A DNA stretch of 56,799 bases from an uncultured Clostridium sp. (GCA_902496665.1 CABVBU010000020.1:1-56799), one strand, 5' to 3'; shown: positions 15,794 through 25,559, numbered from the stretch's first letter. Program-made: numbers and translations. Notes: generated by a model from the letters alone, not told the origin.

Positions 15794-16557
15794 ACGACGA
15801 TCCTCCATGCAATAGCTGCCAGAATGCAGAGTCCCAGTAAGACCGTGATCTCACGGTCTCCCTTGTGACGTTTCCGATCTGCCAGCCAGGTTTTCTTTTT
15901 TCCTGCGCTGAATCCACGCACCTCCAGAGCGATCGCGCGCTCTCTGGTATTGATCAGAGAACTCATGACCACAGGGGAGATCAGCGGCAAAAATGCCTTA
16001 GCACGGGTCCGCAGATTTCCTTCTGTCTCCAGTCCGCGGCTGCGCTGCGCGTCCATGATCGTGTTCATAGTTCCCATCATCTGCGGGATGATCTGGAACA
16101 CAGATGTCACGATGTAACCGAAACGCGGTGAAAATCCACGTTTCTCCAGCTCATCCACAAGCTCAGACGGCTTGGTAGAGAGAACGAACACCGCAAAGGA
16201 CAACAGCATGTTCAGAATATTTAAGCCAATATGGAGGGCGTAAAGCGTACCCTCTCTGTAAAATTTCAGCCCGCCGATCTGAAACAGCACATTCACGTTT
16301 CTCTGGTTGAACAACCCATGGATCAGGAAAATGGTCAAAAGGATCGTAAAAGAAAACGCGATCAGCGGAATCGTCTTTTTCAGGATCTTTCCGCTGGCCA
16401 GCACACAAAGGCTGACTGCGATAAACACACCAAACATCCAAAGCTTCCCGGTAATCAGCGGAATACTGATGGCGGCAGCTATATACATCAATTTTGTAAA
16501 GGGATGCACCTTTGTCAGATATGTCCCGTTGTCTACAAACAGGCTGATACTTTTCAT
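15781..16557 (-). CDS. ecfT: ECF transporter transmembrane component EcfT
   Basis: 258 residues with five or six hydrophobic helices. It carries the two Ala-Arg-Gly-type motifs that couple EcfT to the ATPases: AQRSRGLE (about residue 170) and ALEVRGFS (about 210). Begins KSISLFVDNGTYLTKVHPFTKL, typical of the family. Forms the scaffold between the S component just upstream and the fused ATPases just downstream in the same operon. Confidence 0.92.
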   Translation of the reverse strand: MKSISLFVDNGTYLTKVHPFTKLMYIAAAISIPLITGKLWMFGVFIAVSLCVLASGKILKKTIPLIAFSFTILLTIFLIHGLFNQRNVNVLFQIGGLKFYREGTLYALHIGLNILNMLLSFAVFVLSTKPSELVDELEKRGFSPRFGYIVTSVFQIIPQMMGTMNTIMDAQRSRGLETEGNLRTRAKAFLPLISPVVMSSLINTRERAIALEVRGFSAGKKKTWLADRKRHKGDREITVLLGLCILAAIAWRIVVCLR

Positions 16558-16615
16558 ATGTTTGTTTCCCGGCAGCTGCTCCTAAGAACAGCTGCATTTC
16601 CTTTTCAAAATCTAA

Positions 16616-17218
16616 TTAGTCCAGAGTCTCGATCTCGGAATTTGCCTCATACAGCGTTGTAAGCTTCTTCGGAAGACCCTTTAAAATAAAGAATACAACG
16701 ATCAGGGTAATCAGCTTATCCGGAACATCCACTACAATCTCGTCTAACAGAGATCCCAAAAATACCGGCATGGAAGCTGCCTGAGTTGCCGCGAACACAG
16801 CGTCACCCCATACATTTCCAGTAGTACCGCCCCAGAATAATACGTTTAACGGTGTGGAGATCACAACCGCAGTAAGACCAGCTACGCAGGCTGTAAGGAT
16901 CGCCTTTGGGAATGACTTCATAAATCCAAGGCGAGCCATGATTCCGGCTGCCGCGCCAATACCTAAGCTTGTCAGCGCATAGATAAGAGTAATATTATCT
17001 CCCGTGGAAAAGCCATAGATCAGGTTGTTCGCCGCACCGCAGATCGCGCCGATGATTGGACCGCCAAGGCATCCACCGATGCATGTTCCGATAGAATCCA
17101 GCCATAACGGAAGTTTTAATACACTCGCAAACAGCTTTCCAAGATAATTGATACCGATGCAGGCCGGGATCAGCACGATCACTGCCGCATCAAACTTTGT
17201 TTTAAATAAATTCTTCAT
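16616..17218 (-). CDS. ECF transporter substrate-binding (S) component, substrate unknown
   Basis: 200 residues, six hydrophobic helices; glycine-rich helix GTCIGGCLGGPIIGAICGAANNLIYG is typical of S components. First gene of the operon, 58 bases ahead of ecfT, so it is a dedicated component. The substrate cannot be read from the sequence; the divergent isochorismatase-type hydrolase at 17649 could hint at an amide such as nicotinamide, but no family-specific S-component motif confirms it. No riboswitch is obvious in the 430-base upstream gap. Confidence 0.88.
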   Translation of the reverse strand: MKNLFKTKFDAAVIVLIPACIGINYLGKLFASVLKLPLWLDSIGTCIGGCLGGPIIGAICGAANNLIYGFSTGDNITLIYALTSLGIGAAAGIMARLGFMKSFPKAILTACVAGLTAVVISTPLNVLFWGGTTGNVWGDAVFAATQAASMPVFLGSLLDEIVVDVPDKLITLIVVFFILKGLPKKLTTLYEANSEIETLD

Positions 17219-17394
17219 ACCTCATATACCCTTTCTTTTTCTTGATCTTCATCCTTACCTGTTTGTCAGGAGCTTCTCACGTCTTTCCTGACCATTCCTC
17301 CCAGAAGCACCAGATTCCGCTCCCTTAGACTCACTAAAATCTAAGCCGGCAGCATCTGCTCCCTTCCCATACATATCCTCCCTCCAGAACATAC

Positions 17395-17466
17395 TAAATT
17401 GTGACTTTAACGTAACCATCCAGTTGGCACATCAAGCGCAAAAGCTTCCAAATAGTTACAATTTAA
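17395..17466. other. Divergent regulatory gap between the ECF operon and the hydrolase
   Basis: The 430-base gap 17219-17648 holds promoters in both directions. AAATTGTGAC near 17395 and GTTACAATTT near 17456 form a nearly perfect inverted repeat about 50 bases apart, on the ECF side of the gap. 17230-17380 shows no structure or gene that I can support. Confidence 0.3.
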
Positions 17467-17562
17467 CAACAATTCCCAATAAAGATAGCATTGATTTTGT
17501 GTAAAGTCAATGAAAACGCTTGATTTCAAGCAAGATTGTTAATAAAGTAACATTCGTTTCAC

Positions 17563-17591
17563 TTGTAAATTCTCCTCATCAAAACTATACT
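17563..17591 (+). promoter_or_regulatory. Promoter of the isochorismatase-family gene
   Basis: -35 TTGTAA (17563-17568), exactly 17 bases, -10 TATACT (17586-17591), with the gene start 58 bases beyond the -10. Confidence 0.75.
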
Positions 17592-17648
17592 AAACTTTAG
17601 ATACACGGTTCTCTCACCAGACCGCCAAGAATCAGGAGGAATCTCTTT

Positions 17649-18230
17649 ATGGATCAAACAGCAAAAACAAATCAAGATCTATTACTTGTCATTGACATGC
17701 AGAATGTCTACACCAAAGGTCAGGAATGGGCTTGCGAAGAAGTCGAAAAAGCATCCGACTCCATTCTCCGCCTTCTAAACAGCCGCGCCCTTTCCCAGGT
17801 GATCTTCACCCAGTACCTCGCCACAAAACACCCGGAAGGCGTATGGAAAGAATACAACAAAGTCAACGCCGCCGTAAACGCAGATCCCTGGCTCAACGAA
17901 ATGATGTCCGAGTTTCTGCCCTACACAAAAAAATACCCGGTATACACAAAAAGCGTCTACTCCTCCTTCGCCATCCCGCAAGTACGTGAACTCGCAAAAC
18001 ACGCTTCCCGCGTCGTGATCTCCGGCGTAGTAGCAGAATGCTGCGTACTCTCCACCGCCCTCTCCGCCATCGATGCCGGATGCAAAGTCATCTACCTCAC
18101 TGATGCCGTAGCAGGGCTCAATGCGGTCTCACAAAAAGAAGCCGAAAATATCCTTTCCTACCTGTCCCCTCTCCACACCGAACTCATGACCACCCAGCAA
18201 TACCTGGACAGCCTTCTCCAAGAGGAATAA
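17649..18230 (+). CDS. Isochorismatase-family cysteine hydrolase
   Basis: 193 residues, AGGAGGAA 9 bases before ATG. The catalytic triad of the family is visible: Asp in LLVIDMQN (about residue 17), Lys in YTKSVYSSF (about 100) and Cys in VVAECCVLSTAL (about 134). The fold fits nicotinamidase, isochorismatase or N-carbamoyl hydrolase; specificity is not readable. It is the only plus-strand gene between 756 and 42696, divergent from the ECF importer, and could hydrolyse what that importer brings in (inference). Confidence 0.88.
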   Translation: MDQTAKTNQDLLLVIDMQNVYTKGQEWACEEVEKASDSILRLLNSRALSQVIFTQYLATKHPEGVWKEYNKVNAAVNADPWLNEMMSEFLPYTKKYPVYTKSVYSSFAIPQVRELAKHASRVVISGVVAECCVLSTALSAIDAGCKVIYLTDAVAGLNAVSQKEAENILSYLSPLHTELMTTQQYLDSLLQEE

Positions 18231-18452
18231 AAACCTCAGCATTCTCACGCCGCCTTACCACCTTTCTGATGCCCTATCTCGCAACATTCCCACACAGCCC
18301 ACACCCTCCCGATTCCACAACATCCTCATACCGCCACATCAACCTCGCGATGCCGCGGCGCCCAAAGGGCCCCGCGCATCGACTGGCTTTCGCCAATCCC
18401 CTCTCACCTTCCACAGCCTTCCTTTCCCTCCTCCTCACTCCCGCCAACACAC

Positions 18453-18669
18453 AGCGCCGGTGAGACTGCGGGCACGGACCGCCTGGGTGGAGGGAGCTGG
18501 CTTCCTCTTGGCTCGCAGGAAAATGCGTTGGAGGCCCGGGGACACTTGTCTGAGCAACGCAAGTTGCGAGTTGTGTCCCCGGGCCTCCGCCCTTAGCATT
18601 TTTCTGGGAGCTTAGAGGAACCCTCCCGGAATCCCGTGAAGCGTCCGCGCCCGCAGTCTTACCGGCGCG
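18453..18669. repeat. Giant imperfect palindrome, about 217 bp
   Basis: The two halves are near-perfect reverse complements around 18560. Outer arms: GCGCCGGTGAGACTGCGGGC on the left against GCCCGCAGTCTTACCGGCGC on the right; middle: TTCCTC and GCTC blocks and AAAATGC; inner: GGAGGCCCGGGGACAC against GTGTCCCCGGGCCTCC, a 16-bp perfect stem. Transcribed either way it would form a rod about 100 bp long. It lies between the convergent hydrolase and polC. The rest of the gap (18231-18450) is C-rich with no gene. Confidence 0.8.
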
Positions 18670-18690
18670 TCCCCCAGCCACTATGAAATT

Positions 18691-21600
18691 TTAGAAATCA
18701 AACAACGACAACTGATTCGACTCCGGAAGTCCCTTCAGGATCCCCAACTCCTCCATCAAATCACAAATCGTCTTACTAACCTTCGTCCTGTTCCTAAAAT
18801 CCTCTTTGGACAAGAACTTTCCATCCTTCGCCGCCTCCTCGATCGAATCAGCCGCTTTTTCTCCCAGACCATCAATACTGTTAATGGAAGGCATCAACTT
18901 ATCCCCCACAACCTGGAAATGCCTGGCCTTCGCCGTATAAATATCCAGCGGCAGAAAATCAAACCCACGCGCATACATCTCCTGCACGATCCTCATATCC
19001 CTCAGCGTATCCTGCTCCTTCTTCGAAAGCGTATCCGCCCTCTTCTTATAATCCGCCAAGTGATACTCCAATTTCTCACGCCCCAAACACATGATCTCAT
19101 AAGAAAACGCGCTGGCGCGGATACTGAAAAACGCCGCATAATATGCAAGCGGATAGAATACCTTACAATAAGCGATTCTCCACGCCATCATAACATAGGC
19201 CGCCGCATGGGCCTTCGGGAACATATATTTGATCTTCTTACACGACCAGATATACCAGTCCGGAACTCCATGCTTCGTCATCTCCTCTTCCCACTCGGGC
19301 TTCAGTCCCTTACCCTTACGGACCGCCTCCATGATCGTAAAGGCAAGTCCCTCTTCCAATCCCTGCTGGATCAGATAGATCATGATATCGTCACGCGTAC
19401 AGATCGCAGTCTGAATCGTCGCCTTTCCTTCCTGAATGAGTGTCTGGGCATTTCCCAGCCATACATCCGTACCATGGGCAAGACCCGCAATACGCACAAG
19501 GTCCGAAAAATACTTCGGCTTCGTATCAATAAGCATCTGCATTGCGAAATCCGTACCAAACTCCGGAACGCCAAGTGCCACAAGCCTGCACCCGCCGATG
19601 TCCTCCGGCTTGATCCCCAGCGCGTCCGTACTCTGGAACAGACTCATGACCTCCCTGGAATCCAACGGAATATCCTTAACCGGATCCAGTCCCGTAAGAT
19701 CCTGCAGCATACGGATCATCGTCGGATCATCGTGTCCGAGAATATCAAGCTTCAACAGGTTGTGGTCGATGGAGTGGTAATCGAAATGGGTCGTGATCGT
19801 CTTCGTCGTCATATCGTTGGCCGGATGCTGCACCGGGGTAAACGAATAGATCATCTCGCCGAGCGGCAGAACAACGATACCGCCCGGATGCTGTCCCGTT
19901 GTCCGCCGTACGCCGACACATCCCTGAACGATCCGGTTGATCTCACAGTTTCTCTTACGCTCCCCATGCTCCTCAAAATAATTCTTCACATAACCATACG
20001 CTGTCTTGTCCGCCAGCGTACCGATGGTACCCGCACGGAACGTCTGTCCTTTACCGAAGATAACCTCCGTATAGTCATGGGCACGGCTCTGGTACTCACC
20101 GGAGAAGTTTAAGTCGATATCCGGCTCCTTATCTCCCTTGAATCCAAGGAACGTCTCGAACGGAATATCAAACCCGTCCTTCACCATCGGATGTCCGCAC
20201 TCCGGACACACCTTATCCGGCATATCGCATCCCGCCATACCACCGTACTTCTTCACTTCCTCCGAATCAAAATCATAGTAATGACAGTTCGGGCAGGAAT
20301 AATGAGGGCTTAACGGGTTAACTTCCGTGATACCGGACATCGTAGCGACAAAGGACGAACCTACCGAGCCTCGTGATCCAACCAGATACCCGTCCTCGTT
20401 GGATTTCCATACTAATTTCTGCGCGATAATGTACATAACCGCGAATCCGTTGGAGATAATGGAGTGCAGCTCCCGTTCCAGGCGGTCCACAACGATCTTC
20501 GGCAGGTTCTCGCCGTACATCTCGTGGGCGCGGTTGTAACAGATGCTTCGCAGCGTCTCATCGGACTTGTCGATGACCGGCGGACACTTATCCGGCCGCA
20601 CCGGCGCGATGGGCTCGCACATGTCCGCGATCATTCTCGTATTCGTGACAACGACCTCATAACACTTATCACTTCCCAGATACTCAAACTCCGAGAGCAT
20701 CTCCTCCGTCGTCCGGAGGAATAACGGTGCCTGATCGTCCGCATCCTTAAATCCCATGCCCGCCATCAGGATCTTCCTGTAGATCGCATCATCGGGATCC
20801 ATAAAATGTACGTCGCAGGTAGCGCAGACCGGCTTATTAAACTGCTCACCGAGGGACACGATCTTCCGGTTGATGTCCATCAGGTCATCCACCGTCTTCG
20901 CCGTGCTCTTCTCATCCCTCAGCATAAACATATCGTTTCCGAGAGGCTGGATCTCCAGATAATCGTAGAACTTCACGAGCTTCGCAAGCTCCGCATCCGG
21001 CACGCCCCGCAGGATCGCCTGGTAAAGTTCCCCCGCCTCACAGGCCGAACCGATGATCAGTCCCTCTCTGTACTGGTTCAGCACGCTCTTCGGAATTCTC
21101 GGTCTTCTCGAGAAATATTTAAGGTGGGACCACGAGACAAGACGGTACAGATTCACGCGTCCCAGGTCATTCTTTGCGAGAATGATGACATGGTACGTTG
21201 GCATCTTCATGATCGTCTCATCGCTCACGTGGCTGAACTCCTCCAGCTGGTCGAGATTCGTCATATCGTGCTGTTTTTTTAACATTTCCACGAATTTCAG
21301 GAAAATTCCAGCAGTTGCCTCCGCATCGTCCACGGCCCGGTGATGGTTCTCCAGGGAAACACCAAGCGCCTTCGCCACCGTATCCAGTTTAAACCGGTTC
21401 AGATTCGGAAGAAGTGCTCGCGCCAGAGTCACTGTATCCAGGACTGTCGGGTCAAAAGGCAACCCTAAAAGTCCCGCATTGTGGGAGATAAAACTCACAT
21501 CGAAGGACGCGTTGTGGGCCACAAGAGCCGCATCCCCCACAAACTCCAGGAATCTCGGCAGCACCTTGTCCACCGTATCCGCCCCCATGACCATGGCATC

Positions 21601-23391
21601 GTTGATCCCCGTCAGACGCTCGATGTCGAAGGGGATCGGAACCTCCGGATTCACAAACTCATCCATCCTGTCGATGATCTCGCCATTTCTCACCTTCACA
21701 GCACCAATCTCGATGATCTTATTCTTTGTCGGCGAGAATCCCGTGGTCTCGATATCGAACACCACATAGTCCCCATCGAGACTCTGGTTTCTAGAATTGA
21801 CGACCATCTCCTTCATATCATCGACAAGGTATCCCTCAACTCCGTAGAGAACCTTGAAGGTATCCCCTTTGTCGAGGGCATGGTTCGCGTCCGGGAACGC
21901 CTGGACACAGCCGTGGTCTGTGATCGCCAGAGCCGGCATTCCCCACTTCTTCGCCCGCTTTACCAGGTCCTTAACCTCGGAAACGCCATCCATATCGCTC
22001 ATCTTCGTATGGCAGTGGAGCTCCACTCGCTTCACCGGGGCATTATCCACACGCTTGGAGGTAAAGTCCTCGCTCTTCTTAATGCCCACGATGGACCCGA
22101 TAGTCAGCTCGCCGTCGAACTTATCGATGGTGGTGATTCCTTTGATCTTGATGAAGTTTCCTTCCTTGATAGCCGCAGTGGCGTCCTCCTCCTGACCCTC
22201 TCTTAAGAACATCTTTACAGTAATACTGTCTGTAAAGTCTGTAAGATCGAAGATCATGAGCTTGTTTCCGCTCCGGAGTTCCCGTTTCTCCGCCCGGATC
22301 ACTTTACCGCGGATCACAACCTCGCCGATCTCACCGTCGATGTCATGGATATTAACCGTGTCGCCCTCAAAATCGCGCCCGAAAAGAACATCCGGATTCT
22401 CCGACTTTCGGTACGGGATCCTTCCGTCGGAGCCTTTCCGGAAACCGCCGGAGAATCCACCCTTTCCCTTCTCTCCGAAGGTCTTCTTCGTGAATCCGCC
22501 GCCGTTCCCGTTCTGTCCGCCGCCCGCGGACTTTCCAGTCTGGTTTCCGCCGCCCTTTCCAGCCGCGTCCGTCTTCTGCTTTGCAGCTCCAAAACCGGAC
22601 GATGTCTTTGTGCCGGAACCTCTCTTTCCACTAGCTGCCTTTCCCGGAGCCACGCCGGATCTGCCGCCGGTAGCTCCAGAACCGGCCGCACTTTGAGCTG
22701 CCATCTGAACATCCGCGTTTCCATTTCCATCCCCGAATGTCCCGTTAAATCCGCCGTTTGACGTTCCTTCATCCCAGGGGGCACTCTCCGCTGCACCTTC
22801 TAAGTAATTCTCCTCACTCTGTACACCTACAACGAGTTCTCCTCCCGGCTTCATGAATACCGGCTGGTCCATCGGGTCCTTCTTTTCACTCTCTTTATAT
22901 AAAAATTCCACCTCAGCCGCAAGCCCGCAGCGCTCCGTGAAGATCTTTTCCAGTACCCGTCCGACTTCCTTAGACCGCTCCCTGTAGATCAGATTGTCCT
23001 CGATGGTCATGACCATCTTATCGTCGGTGACAAACTTCGTGTCCGCCCGGCGGAGAATATTATACTCGATCATGCCGTAGTTCTTTAACTCCATGAGGAT
23101 ACTGTCCCGGTAGACATCGTAGAGCTTCTCCGGGGTATACTGTGCCGAGAGACGGTATTTCTCTAAGATCTTGATCGTGATCGGTCTCCCTGGGAACAGC
23201 TGCTTCGCGATCCCGTCCTCTAGGGCATAAATATTCTTTTTATGGATCAGCCGGGGACTCCTGATATAAACACGAATAGAGCTTCTGTCCTTTGTCATGG
23301 TGACCTTTTCCACCACAACAAGCTTCAAAAGCTCTTTCAGTTCATCAGCAATATTAAGCCCCGGGAAAACTTCAAGGAATGGTTTTTCCAT
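18691..23391 (-). CDS. polC: DNA polymerase III PolC-type (Gram-positive replicative polymerase)
   Basis: 1566 residues, longer than the usual 1430-1450. In order: N-terminal domain; a low-complexity Gly/Lys/Ser-rich insert at about residues 210-325 (GGFNGTF, GKGGGNQTGK, GGGQNGNGGG); OB-fold (GEVVIRGKVIRAEKRELRSG); PHP domain (RVELHCHTKMSDMDG); DnaQ-like 3'-5' exonuclease (VVFDIETTGFSP, HNASFDVSF, HRAVDDAEAT); polymerase core with PDIDLNFSGEYQ catalytic aspartates and zinc-ribbon cysteines CPNCHYYDF and CPECGHP; beta-clamp motif QLSLFDF at the end. Last gene of the pyrH operon, 2 bases after ispG. Confidence 0.98.
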   Translation of the reverse strand: MEKPFLEVFPGLNIADELKELLKLVVVEKVTMTKDRSSIRVYIRSPRLIHKKNIYALEDGIAKQLFPGRPITIKILEKYRLSAQYTPEKLYDVYRDSILMELKNYGMIEYNILRRADTKFVTDDKMVMTIEDNLIYRERSKEVGRVLEKIFTERCGLAAEVEFLYKESEKKDPMDQPVFMKPGGELVVGVQSEENYLEGAAESAPWDEGTSNGGFNGTFGDGNGNADVQMAAQSAAGSGATGGRSGVAPGKAASGKRGSGTKTSSGFGAAKQKTDAAGKGGGNQTGKSAGGGQNGNGGGFTKKTFGEKGKGGFSGGFRKGSDGRIPYRKSENPDVLFGRDFEGDTVNIHDIDGEIGEVVIRGKVIRAEKRELRSGNKLMIFDLTDFTDSITVKMFLREGQEEDATAAIKEGNFIKIKGITTIDKFDGELTIGSIVGIKKSEDFTSKRVDNAPVKRVELHCHTKMSDMDGVSEVKDLVKRAKKWGMPALAITDHGCVQAFPDANHALDKGDTFKVLYGVEGYLVDDMKEMVVNSRNQSLDGDYVVFDIETTGFSPTKNKIIEIGAVKVRNGEIIDRMDEFVNPEVPIPFDIERLTGINDAMVMGADTVDKVLPRFLEFVGDAALVAHNASFDVSFISHNAGLLGLPFDPTVLDTVTLARALLPNLNRFKLDTVAKALGVSLENHHRAVDDAEATAGIFLKFVEMLKKQHDMTNLDQLEEFSHVSDETIMKMPTYHVIILAKNDLGRVNLYRLVSWSHLKYFSRRPRIPKSVLNQYREGLIIGSACEAGELYQAILRGVPDAELAKLVKFYDYLEIQPLGNDMFMLRDEKSTAKTVDDLMDINRKIVSLGEQFNKPVCATCDVHFMDPDDAIYRKILMAGMGFKDADDQAPLFLRTTEEMLSEFEYLGSDKCYEVVVTNTRMIADMCEPIAPVRPDKCPPVIDKSDETLRSICYNRAHEMYGENLPKIVVDRLERELHSIISNGFAVMYIIAQKLVWKSNEDGYLVGSRGSVGSSFVATMSGITEVNPLSPHYSCPNCHYYDFDSEEVKKYGGMAGCDMPDKVCPECGHPMVKDGFDIPFETFLGFKGDKEPDIDLNFSGEYQSRAHDYTEVIFGKGQTFRAGTIGTLADKTAYGYVKNYFEEHGERKRNCEINRIVQGCVGVRRTTGQHPGGIVVLPLGEMIYSFTPVQHPANDMTTKTITTHFDYHSIDHNLLKLDILGHDDPTMIRMLQDLTGLDPVKDIPLDSREVMSLFQSTDALGIKPEDIGGCRLVALGVPEFGTDFAMQMLIDTKPKYFSDLVRIAGLAHGTDVWLGNAQTLIQEGKATIQTAICTRDDIMIYLIQQGLEEGLAFTIMEAVRKGKGLKPEWEEEMTKHGVPDWYIWSCKKIKYMFPKAHAAAYVMMAWRIAYCKVFYPLAYYAAFFSIRASAFSYEIMCLGREKLEYHLADYKKRADTLSKKEQDTLRDMRIVQEMYARGFDFLPLDIYTAKARHFQVVGDKLMPSINSIDGLGEKAADSIEEAAKDGKFLSKEDFRNRTKVSKTICDLMEELGILKGLPESNQLSLFDF

Positions 23392-23393
23392 AC

Positions 23394-24458
23394 TTATTTC
23401 TGCATCTCCTGCATCTTCAAAAGCTCTTCCCGAAGAACGGAAAGAAGTTCATGTTCCGGTACCTTTTTGATGATCTCTCCCTTTTTGATCAGGAGACCTT
23501 CGCCGATTCCACCGGCGATTCCGATATCCGCACTTCTCGCCTCGCCAGGTCCATTGACCACGCAGCCCATAACGGCTACCTTCACATCAAGATCCATGCC
23601 GGATACCATATCCTCCACCTGATTTGCCAGGTGAATGAGGTCGATCTGGGTCCTTCCGCAGGTCGGACAGGAAACAACTTCCACGCCGCCCTTCCTGAGC
23701 CCTAACGTTTTCAGGATCAGTCTCGCGCTCTTTACTTCCTCCACCGGATCTCCGGTTAAGGAGACACGGATCGTATCGCCAATCCCCTCATGGAGAATGA
23801 TTCCAAGACCCACGGAGGACTTGATATTTCCGGAAAGCAGTGTTCCGGACTCCGTGATCCCCACATGAAGCGGATAATTCGTCTTCTTTGCGATAAGCTC
23901 GTGGGCTGCCACGCACATTAAAACGTCGGAGGACTTGATGCTGATCACGAGATTATCGTATCCCAGCTCCTCCACAACGGCAACTTCCTTCAATGCGCTC
24001 TCAACGAGAGCTTCCGCCGTCACACCGCCGTATTTTGCGAGGAGGTCTTTCTCCAGAGAGCCACTGTTTACTCCCACGCGGATCGGAATCCCGTACTCTT
24101 TTGCCTTGTCGACGACAGCCTTCACCCGCTCTCTCGCCCCGATGTTGCCTGGATTGATGCGGATCTTATCCGCTCCGCTCTCGATGGCAGCGATAGCCAG
24201 GCGGTAGTCAAAGTGAATGTCGGCAACCAGCGGAATATGGATCTGCTTCTTGATCTCCCGGATCGCAGCCGCCGCTTCCATGGTCGGAACTGCCACACGG
24301 ATAATGTCACATCCGGCATCCTCCAGACGATGGATCTGCTCCACCGTCGCCGCCACATTCTCTGTCTTCGTGTTGCACATGGACTGGATCAGAACCGGAT
24401 TTCCCCCGCCGATCTTTCTGTCCCCGATCTGAATTTCCTTTGTATGATCTCTATACAT
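23394..24458 (-). CDS. ispG: 4-hydroxy-3-methylbut-2-en-1-yl diphosphate synthase IspG (GcpE)
   Basis: MEP-pathway iron-sulfur enzyme making HMBPP. 354 residues from ATG 24458 with GGGAGAG upstream; the apparent longer start is a TTG that lies in the ribosome site. TIM-barrel start GGGNPVLIQSMCNT; 4Fe-4S cysteines in SCPTCGRTQ and GCVVNGPGEA near the C-terminus. Sits between rseP and polC in the housekeeping operon; dxr, another MEP enzyme, is two genes upstream. Confidence 0.97.
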   Translation of the reverse strand: MYRDHTKEIQIGDRKIGGGNPVLIQSMCNTKTENVAATVEQIHRLEDAGCDIIRVAVPTMEAAAAIREIKKQIHIPLVADIHFDYRLAIAAIESGADKIRINPGNIGARERVKAVVDKAKEYGIPIRVGVNSGSLEKDLLAKYGGVTAEALVESALKEVAVVEELGYDNLVISIKSSDVLMCVAAHELIAKKTNYPLHVGITESGTLLSGNIKSSVGLGIILHEGIGDTIRVSLTGDPVEEVKSARLILKTLGLRKGGVEVVSCPTCGRTQIDLIHLANQVEDMVSGMDLDVKVAVMGCVVNGPGEARSADIGIAGGIGEGLLIKKGEIIKKVPEHELLSVLREELLKMQEMQK

Positions 24459-24473
24459 ACATTTCTCTCCCAA

Positions 24474-25559
24474 TTAGAATATGTTTCTTAAATCATTAAA
24501 TACAACAAACACCATAAATGTCATGAGAAGAGCCATACCGGCCATATTGACCGCTCCCTCGACCCGCTGGCTCACCGGATGTCTCGTGATAAGCTCCCAG
24601 AATAAGAATACAAGCCGTCCACCGTCAAGTGCCGGGAACGGAAGCAGGTTCATCACTCCGAGATTTGCTGAAAACATGACCATAAGATTTAAGAGATTCA
24701 TCACCACCGTAACAAATCCGTACTGGGTATTTTCCTCCACAGTCTGATCAATGATAGTGACGATACGGACAGGTCCCGCGATATCGTTGGCAGTCACTCT
24801 TCCGCCCGCGAACATCTTTAAACTGTCGATCACCGTGAGGATCCAGTACCGCACTTCGTAAACACTGTACTGCAAAAGCTGTAGCGGCGACTCTGCCGCG
24901 CTCCGATATCCCCGCAGGATCACGCCGAGATAATATCTGCTGTCCTTAAGCTCCGGCTGAATCGCCGTTTGCTCTGTCTTCCAGGTAGATGATGCCTCAT
25001 CGTACCGTTTGTACTCCACCTGCACCGGATCCTGTCCCGCAGTCATAAGGTACATGGAGATCTCCCTGGAGAGATGGATTTTTCTGCCATCAAGCTTTGT
25101 GATCACATCTCCCTCTTTGAGTCCCGCCGTCTCCGCAGGCATTCCCTCAGTGGTTCCTGCGATGACTGCAGGATCGATTCCTGCCCAGGATAGGATCACC
25201 AGGGAAAATACGAAAGCCAGGATAAAGTTGAAGACCGGTCCTGCGGCGATCACCGCAATCTTCGCCAATGGTCCCTTATCAAAAAAGGAAACTCCCTTCA
25301 CATCCGGAACTTCTTCCTTTTCATCCTCATCTTCCCCGAACTCTCCAAGCATCGCGCAGGAACCGCCGAGGGGCAGAAGCTTCAAGGAATACCGGATCCC
25401 GGTCTTTTTGCTCACCCAGGAGAGAAGTCTCGGTCCGAATCCCACCGAGAACTCCACCACGGCAACCCCGTTTAGCCGTGCCAGGAGATAATGCCCAAAT
25501 TCATGGAACAGGATGATTCCGCCAAGAACCACCACCGCTGCCAGATACCCAAAATTCAA
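24474..25559 (-). CDS. rseP: Site-2 intramembrane metalloprotease RseP
   Basis: 361 residues. Membrane protease that cuts anti-sigma factors and signal-peptide remnants. Zinc motif HEFGHY in the first helix (residues 20-25), a PDZ domain around 120-200 (GMPAETAGLKEGDVITKLDG), and the second metal motif NLLPFPALDGGRL near the C-terminus. The start is TTG 25559 with AGGTGA 9 bases upstream. It follows dxr, separated by a 230-base gap with a structured repeat, so it may have reduced or separately tuned expression. Confidence 0.95.
   Translation of the reverse strand: MNFGYLAAVVVLGGIILFHEFGHYLLARLNGVAVVEFSVGFGPRLLSWVSKKTGIRYSLKLLPLGGSCAMLGEFGEDEDEKEEVPDVKGVSFFDKGPLAKIAVIAAGPVFNFILAFVFSLVILSWAGIDPAVIAGTTEGMPAETAGLKEGDVITKLDGRKIHLSREISMYLMTAGQDPVQVEYKRYDEASSTWKTEQTAIQPELKDSRYYLGVILRGYRSAAESPLQLLQYSVYEVRYWILTVIDSLKMFAGGRVTANDIAGPVRIVTIIDQTVEENTQYGFVTVVMNLLNLMVMFSANLGVMNLLPFPALDGGRLVFLFWELITRHPVSQRVEGAVNMAGMALLMTFMVFVVFNDLRNIF

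Noticed and set aside
18274..18681. Minus-strand open frame of 135 codons
   Set aside because: It runs through the giant palindrome, has no ribosome site and an unnatural Gly/Arg/Ser composition.
18919..23622. Long plus-strand frames antisense to polC and ispG (up to 397 codons)
   Set aside because: Shadows of GC-biased codons in highly conserved genes on the other strand; no start signals.
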